DNA of 64,000 nt from positions 4,526,001 through 4,590,000 of the forward strand of contig NZ_AP022600.1 of NCBI RefSeq assembly GCF_010725885.1. The letters are read 5' to 3'. Below the pieces are notes generated by a model. The model was given only the letters and a program-made list of their open reading frames with translations. It searched no databases and was not told where the DNA came from. Shown piece by piece: positions 60,115 to 64,000 of the stretch; positions within the stretch are counted from its first letter, which is position 1, and every line of letters begins with the position of its first letter. Position numbers and translations under genes: made by a program. Source of the DNA: Mycolicibacterium tokaiense. Lineage in GTDB: Bacteria > Actinomycetota > Actinomycetes > Mycobacteriales > Mycobacteriaceae.

Positions 60115-61348
60115 GTTCGCGAGCGCGCGCCTCCAGCAGATCCGCCGTCATCCGCACAGTCTCATTTGCCGGCGTCAGCCGCGGGGACAGCTCTCGGATG
60201 TTGGTCATCACCTCCGCCGACAGGGTCCGGCGCAGTGCGGTGCGCAGGTTCTCCGGTGTGGTCTTGGCGAACCGCTGCGCGGTGCCCACCTTCAGCCGCT
60301 TGATCTGATTGGCAAAGAACGGCTGGTCGGCCCCCACCCACAGCACCAGCGTCGGCACCCCGGCGCGCATCCCGGCCGCCGTGGTTCCCGCCCCGCCGTG
60401 ATGCACCACCGCGCGACAACGCGGGAACACCGTCCGGTGGTTCACCGCACCCACCAGCAACACGTTCTCGGGCACGGTGAGCCCGCGCAGGTCCCAGGTC
60501 CCTGACGAGATCAGCGCGCGCTCACCCAGCTCGGCGCACACCTGTGCGATCATCGCGACGGCGTTGGCGGGGGATTCCACCGGCATACTGCCGAAGCCGA
60601 AGTAGATCGGGGCCGCCCCGGCGTCGATCCAGCTGTGCACGTCACCGTCGGTGGCGGTGTCGCGCTGCAGGGTCAGGGCGCCGACGAATGGCCGCACCCC
60701 GGCCCACTCGTCGGCCAGCCCGGGGAACAGCATCTTGTCGTAGGCCTGGATCTCCAGAGAGCCCGCTTCGGTGAGCCGGCGGATGGCCCGGGTCCGCGCC
60801 TTCGGCAGGCCCAGGCTGCTGCGCTGCGCGTCTTCGGCCTGGCGCATCACCTGCCAGTGCAGCCATTCGCCGGCGGCGTACCCGGAGTCCACCACGGCGC
60901 CGGGCAGCCGGACCGGCAGCACGCTGCGGTTGGCGCGGTGCGGAAAGTAGTGCAATGCGGCCAGGGGGATGCCGCGCGCCTGGGCCACATTGCCCGCGAC
61001 CTCCTGGTAGGTGGTGCCGGTCAGCAGCAGATCTGCGCCGTCGGCCACCGCCTCGGCCGCCCGGCCCATGTCCGCCCAGCCTTCCGTGGCGTATTCGCGG
61101 CTCTCGTGCCACACCGTCACCGGGTTGCGCAGCGTCCAGAACTTCCGGAACACCTCCGCTTCGAGCTGCTTCTGGGAATCGACGCCGTAGGCGATCGCCG
61201 GCCCCAGGCCGACCTCCTCGACGAAACCGACGAGGTTCGGGGGCACCGCCAGCCGGACCTCGTGGCCGCGGGAACGCAGTTCCAGGGCGGCCGCCGCGCA
61301 CGGTTCGATGTCTCCCCGGGTCCCGTGCACCGCTACGGCGAAAATCAC
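60107..61348 (-). CDS. GT1-type glycosyltransferase (Rv1524/Rv1526c-like)
   Basis: A 413-residue GT-B enzyme. N-terminal domain starts VIFAVAVHGTRGDIEPCAAAALELRSRGHEVRLA, the C-terminal nucleotide-sugar site is VVHHGGAGTTAAGMRAGVP. This is the family of GPL/LOS glycosyltransferases related to sterol and macrolide glucosyltransferases. It faces the acyltransferases tail to tail and diverges from mmpL over 100 bp. GTG at 61348. Donor sugar cannot be told. Related genes flank pks5 in H37Rv (recalled). Confidence 0.88.
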   Translation of the reverse strand: MIFAVAVHGTRGDIEPCAAAALELRSRGHEVRLAVPPNLVGFVEEVGLGPAIAYGVDSQKQLEAEVFRKFWTLRNPVTVWHESREYATEGWADMGRAAEAVADGADLLLTGTTYQEVAGNVAQARGIPLAALHYFPHRANRSVLPVRLPGAVVDSGYAAGEWLHWQVMRQAEDAQRSSLGLPKARTRAIRRLTEAGSLEIQAYDKMLFPGLADEWAGVRPFVGALTLQRDTATDGDVHSWIDAGAAPIYFGFGSMPVESPANAVAMIAQVCAELGERALISSGTWDLRGLTVPENVLLVGAVNHRTVFPRCRAVVHHGGAGTTAAGMRAGVPTLVLWVGADQPFFANQIKRLKVGTAQRFAKTTPENLRTALRRTLSAEVMTNIRELSPRLTPANETVRMTADLLEARAREPR

Positions 61349-61435
61349 AGCGCCGATCTAAGCACGGGTCTGTGTCCGTGCTGCAAACCCGCTGCGTGGT
61401 GGCTTTTGGGGCACTTTGCGGACCGGTTCACCGTG

Positions 61436-61441
61436 TAACCT
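61436..61441 (+). promoter_or_regulatory. -10 box of mmpL, probably leaderless
   Basis: TAACCT ends 7 nt before the ATG at 61449 and no ribosome site intervenes. The same layout is seen at fabG1, lipL and the TVP38-family gene. Confidence 0.4.
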
Positions 61442-61448
61442 GTTTGGG

Positions 61449-64000
61449 ATGTTCAAACGCGCCTTCACCCGCGGTGCGTTGTCGGGGGGCGGGTTTCCAT
61501 TGCTGTCCCGCGTGGTGGTTCGCCACCCGCTGTGGGTGATCGCCACGTGGGTGATCGCCGGAATCGTACTGCTGCTCTCGCTGCCGTCGCTTGCTGTGGT
61601 GGCGGCCAAGAACCCCCCGGAATTCCTGCCGGAGGAAGCGCCGGTGTACGCCTCGACGGACGTGATGAACGAGGCGTTCTCCGAACCCGCGGCCGCCAAC
61701 AGCGTCGTGATCGTCCTGATCAACGAAGACGGGCTCACGCCGCAGGACGAAGCGACCTACCGCGAGTTGGTGCAGAAGCTGCGCGCCGACACCGACCACG
61801 TGATGAACACGCAGGACTTCGTGTCCATCCCCGAGCTGCGCACGGTGATGACCAGTGAGGACAACAAGGCTTACAACCTGCCAGTGAGCCTGACCGGTGT
61901 GATGGCCTCCGGGCCGGGGCAACGGTCCTACAACGCCGCCCTCGACATCGTCAAAGAAGTGACCGACGGCTCCACCCTCACCCCGAACATCGTCGGCGCC
62001 GCCGCCACCCTGGATGACGTCAACAAGATCGGTGTCCGGGACCAGATCGTCATCGAGACCACCACCGGCATCCTGGTGTTCACCATCCTGGTCCTGGTCT
62101 ACCGCAGCTTCGTGGCGATGATGCTGCCGCTGTTGACGATCGGCGCCGCGCTGGTGGTGGCGCAGCAGGTGGTGGCGGGCCTCGGTCTGGTGGGGCTGGG
62201 CGTCGGCCCGCAGACGCTGCTGCTGATGACGGCGATGATGCTCGGCGCCGGCACCGACTACGCCATCTTCCTACTGAGCCGCTACCAGGAGGTGATGCGT
62301 TCCGGCGTCACCTCGGACGAGGCCATGGAGACGGCGCTGACGTCCATCGGCCAGGTGATCGCCGGTTCCGCCTTCACGGTGGCCGCGGCGTTCATGGGGA
62401 TGGCGTTCACCGACCTGGGGGTGTTCTCCACCGTCGGGCCGCCGCTGGCGGTCACGATCCTGGTCGGGTTCTTCGGCGCGGTCACCATGCTGCCCGCCCT
62501 CATGGTGCTGGCCGGCCGGCGCAACTGGCTCAAACCCCGCAAGGACCTCACCGGCCGGATCTGGCGTCGCTCCGGGGCTGAGATCGTCCGCCGTCCCCGC
62601 ATCGCGCTGGCCGGCAGCCTGAGCGTCCTGTTGGCGTTGGCCGCCTGCATGGCGCTGATCGAATACAACTATGACGACCGCAAGAACCTGCCGGACGACA
62701 TCGACAGCAACCTCGCCTACGAGGCGATGAACAAGCACTTCACCACCAGCAGCACCGCTCAGCAATTCCTGCTGATCCAGTCGCCGGGGGATCTGCGCTC
62801 CCCAGAAGCGCTCGCAGACATGGAGATGATGGCGCAGCGCATCGCCGATCTCCCCGGCATCGACGCGGTGCGCGGCATCACCCGGCCCACCGGCGAGATG
62901 ATCGAACAGGGCAAGGCCACCTGGCAGGCCGGCGAGGTGGGCACCCGCCTCGGCGACGCCGCCACCCTCATCGACGACAACAACGACAACCTCACGGCGC
63001 TCACCAGCGGCGCCGACCGGCTGGCCGACGCTCTCGATGAGATCCGCCGCACTGTTGTCAACGCCGTCGGCAGTGTCCGGGGGCTGGCCTCGGCGCTGGA
63101 CGACATGGCCGACAAGTACGGCGGCACCAAGACCCTCAACGAGATCGACAAGACCGCCAGCCTGGTGTCCAACATGCGTTCGCTGGGCAAGGCCCTGGGC
63201 TTCGACCGGGTGCGGCTCGGCGATGTCGGCGGCTGGGCGGCCCCTGTGCTCGGGCCGCTGAACAGCAGCCCGACCTGTTCGGCCGACCCGGAATGCGTCG
63301 CCTCCCGCGCTGACCTGCAGAAGCTGGCCAACCTGCGCGGCGACCCGGCGCTGGACAAGATCGCCGAGCTGGGCGACCTCCTGGTGTCCACCGATCCGAA
63401 CCAGACACTGGACCAGACCGTCGGCGGACTGAGCCGCACCCTCACCGAACTCACCACCGCCGCCCGCGACCTGGGTCTCGGCGAATCCGGCGGGGTCTCG
63501 AGCCGGCTGAACACCGCCATGGAAGGCGCCAACACGCTGGCAGATTCCAGCCGGCAGCTGGCCGAAGGTGTGCAGCTGCTGGTCGATCAGACCCGCAACA
63601 TCGGCTCCGGGCTGGACCAGGCGTCGAGCTTCCTGATGGCGATGAAGCGCGACGCCGCCGACCCGCCGATGTCCGGCTTCTACATCCCCCCGGAGATGCT
63701 CACCCAGGAGGAGTTCAAGAAGGCCGCCGAGCTGTTCATCTCACCCGACGGCCACACCGCGCGCTACCTGGTGCAGACCGCCCTGGACCCCTTCAGCGTC
63801 GAGGCGATGGATCAGCTGCAGCTGATCGTCAAGACCGCCGAGGACGCCCGCCCCAACACCACACTGCAGGACGCCACCATCTCGATGGTGGGGTTCACCG
63901 TCGTCAACGACAATCTGCGGACCTACTACAACGGCGACATCAAGTTCATCATCTTCGTCACGCTGGTGGTCGTCTTCCTGATCCTGGCGATCATCCTGCG
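61449..64000 (+). CDS. MmpL-family (RND) lipid transporter, 3' end outside window
   Basis: At least 850 codons without stop; the gene continues past the window. An N-terminal helix (about residues 28-52) is followed by a first periplasmic domain, a block of helices with LGAGTDYAIFLLSRYQE, the MMPL signature, then a long second periplasmic domain (about 400-830) with Asp/Ala-rich helical repeats, and a further helix where the window ends. MmpL proteins export glycolipids such as sulfolipid, TPP and LOS using the proton gradient. Location beside pks5/papA and a glycosyltransferase suggests MmpL10/MmpL12-like function. ATG at 61449. Confidence 0.93.
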   Translation, partial: MFKRAFTRGALSGGGFPLLSRVVVRHPLWVIATWVIAGIVLLLSLPSLAVVAAKNPPEFLPEEAPVYASTDVMNEAFSEPAAANSVVIVLINEDGLTPQDEATYRELVQKLRADTDHVMNTQDFVSIPELRTVMTSEDNKAYNLPVSLTGVMASGPGQRSYNAALDIVKEVTDGSTLTPNIVGAAATLDDVNKIGVRDQIVIETTTGILVFTILVLVYRSFVAMMLPLLTIGAALVVAQQVVAGLGLVGLGVGPQTLLLMTAMMLGAGTDYAIFLLSRYQEVMRSGVTSDEAMETALTSIGQVIAGSAFTVAAAFMGMAFTDLGVFSTVGPPLAVTILVGFFGAVTMLPALMVLAGRRNWLKPRKDLTGRIWRRSGAEIVRRPRIALAGSLSVLLALAACMALIEYNYDDRKNLPDDIDSNLAYEAMNKHFTTSSTAQQFLLIQSPGDLRSPEALADMEMMAQRIADLPGIDAVRGITRPTGEMIEQGKATWQAGEVGTRLGDAATLIDDNNDNLTALTSGADRLADALDEIRRTVVNAVGSVRGLASALDDMADKYGGTKTLNEIDKTASLVSNMRSLGKALGFDRVRLGDVGGWAAPVLGPLNSSPTCSADPECVASRADLQKLANLRGDPALDKIAELGDLLVSTDPNQTLDQTVGGLSRTLTELTTAARDLGLGESGGVSSRLNTAMEGANTLADSSRQLAEGVQLLVDQTRNIGSGLDQASSFLMAMKRDAADPPMSGFYIPPEMLTQEEFKKAAELFISPDGHTARYLVQTALDPFSVEAMDQLQLIVKTAEDARPNTTLQDATISMVGFTVVNDNLRTYYNGDIKFIIFVTLVVVFLILAIIL

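Overview
The window is high-GC actinobacterial DNA and almost certainly a Mycobacterium/Mycolicibacterium chromosome. Marker genes are inhA with fabG1, mptB, ripA/ripB, mutAB-meaB, a sufR-sufBDCSUT operon, acn-acnR, and an MmpL/Pks/PapA lipid locus. Gene order follows, from memory, M. tuberculosis H37Rv Rv1446c-Rv1497 (opcA to lipL). The PE_PGRS, fadE15 and ctpD genes and the second thioredoxin of H37Rv are absent, and sufB carries no intein. Absence of PE_PGRS insertions and the presence of a DAPG-hydrolase-like gene and a GH16 surface protein point to an environmental, probably rapid-growing, species (inference).

Layout. 1-5,025 (minus): pentose-phosphate operon tkt-tal-zwf-opcA, opcA cut by the window edge. 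5,187-9,731: haem A synthesis genes ctaB and ctaA around a quinone oxidoreductase and an ATP-grasp gene. 9,150-10,560: TetR regulator, two candidate operators, and a DAPG-hydrolase-like gene bracketed by two copies of a hairpin repeat. 10,582-13,993 (minus): mptB with an ABC exporter. 14,189-20,384: SUF Fe-S cluster operon with a recognisable SufR operator. 20,385-21,358: non-coding, AT-richer, structured. 21,359-26,373: secreted GH16 protein with Ser/Asp repeats, thioredoxin, enoyl-CoA hydratase, ABC-F ATPase, small HTH protein. 26,430-29,837 (minus): aconitase and AcnR, with an AcnR-type operator upstream. 30,051-36,162: cell-wall hydrolases RipA/RipB followed by MoxR-DUF58-VWA. 36,206-38,827: fabG1-inhA-hemH. 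38,793-42,156: hypothetical protein, NfeD/SPFH pair, TVP38-family protein. 42,316-47,423: methylmalonyl-CoA mutase and chaperone. 47,479-48,750: family VIII esterase. 48,751-49,587: non-coding, structured, AT-richer. 49,588-64,000: glycolipid locus with a Mas/Pks5-type polyketide synthase, a PapA acyltransferase, two tandem WS/DGAT-like acyltransferases, a glycosyltransferase and an MmpL transporter cut by the window end.

How it fits together. MutAB interconverts succinyl-CoA and methylmalonyl-CoA, the extender the PKS acyltransferase motif (VASH) predicts. The PKS product would be transferred to a sugar acceptor by the three acyltransferases, glycosylated and exported by MmpL, as in lipooligosaccharide/acyltrehalose loci. 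The SUF system supplies clusters to aconitase and probably to the [2Fe-2S] ferrochelatase HemH, and both are encoded in the window. Several genes lack a Shine-Dalgarno sequence and have a TANNNT box 7-8 nt before the start codon, the signature of leaderless mycobacterial mRNAs. The least explained parts are the two structured non-coding regions, the Ser/Asp-repeat GH16 protein, the TetR-DAPG-hydrolase module and the paired acyltransferases of the glycolipid locus.
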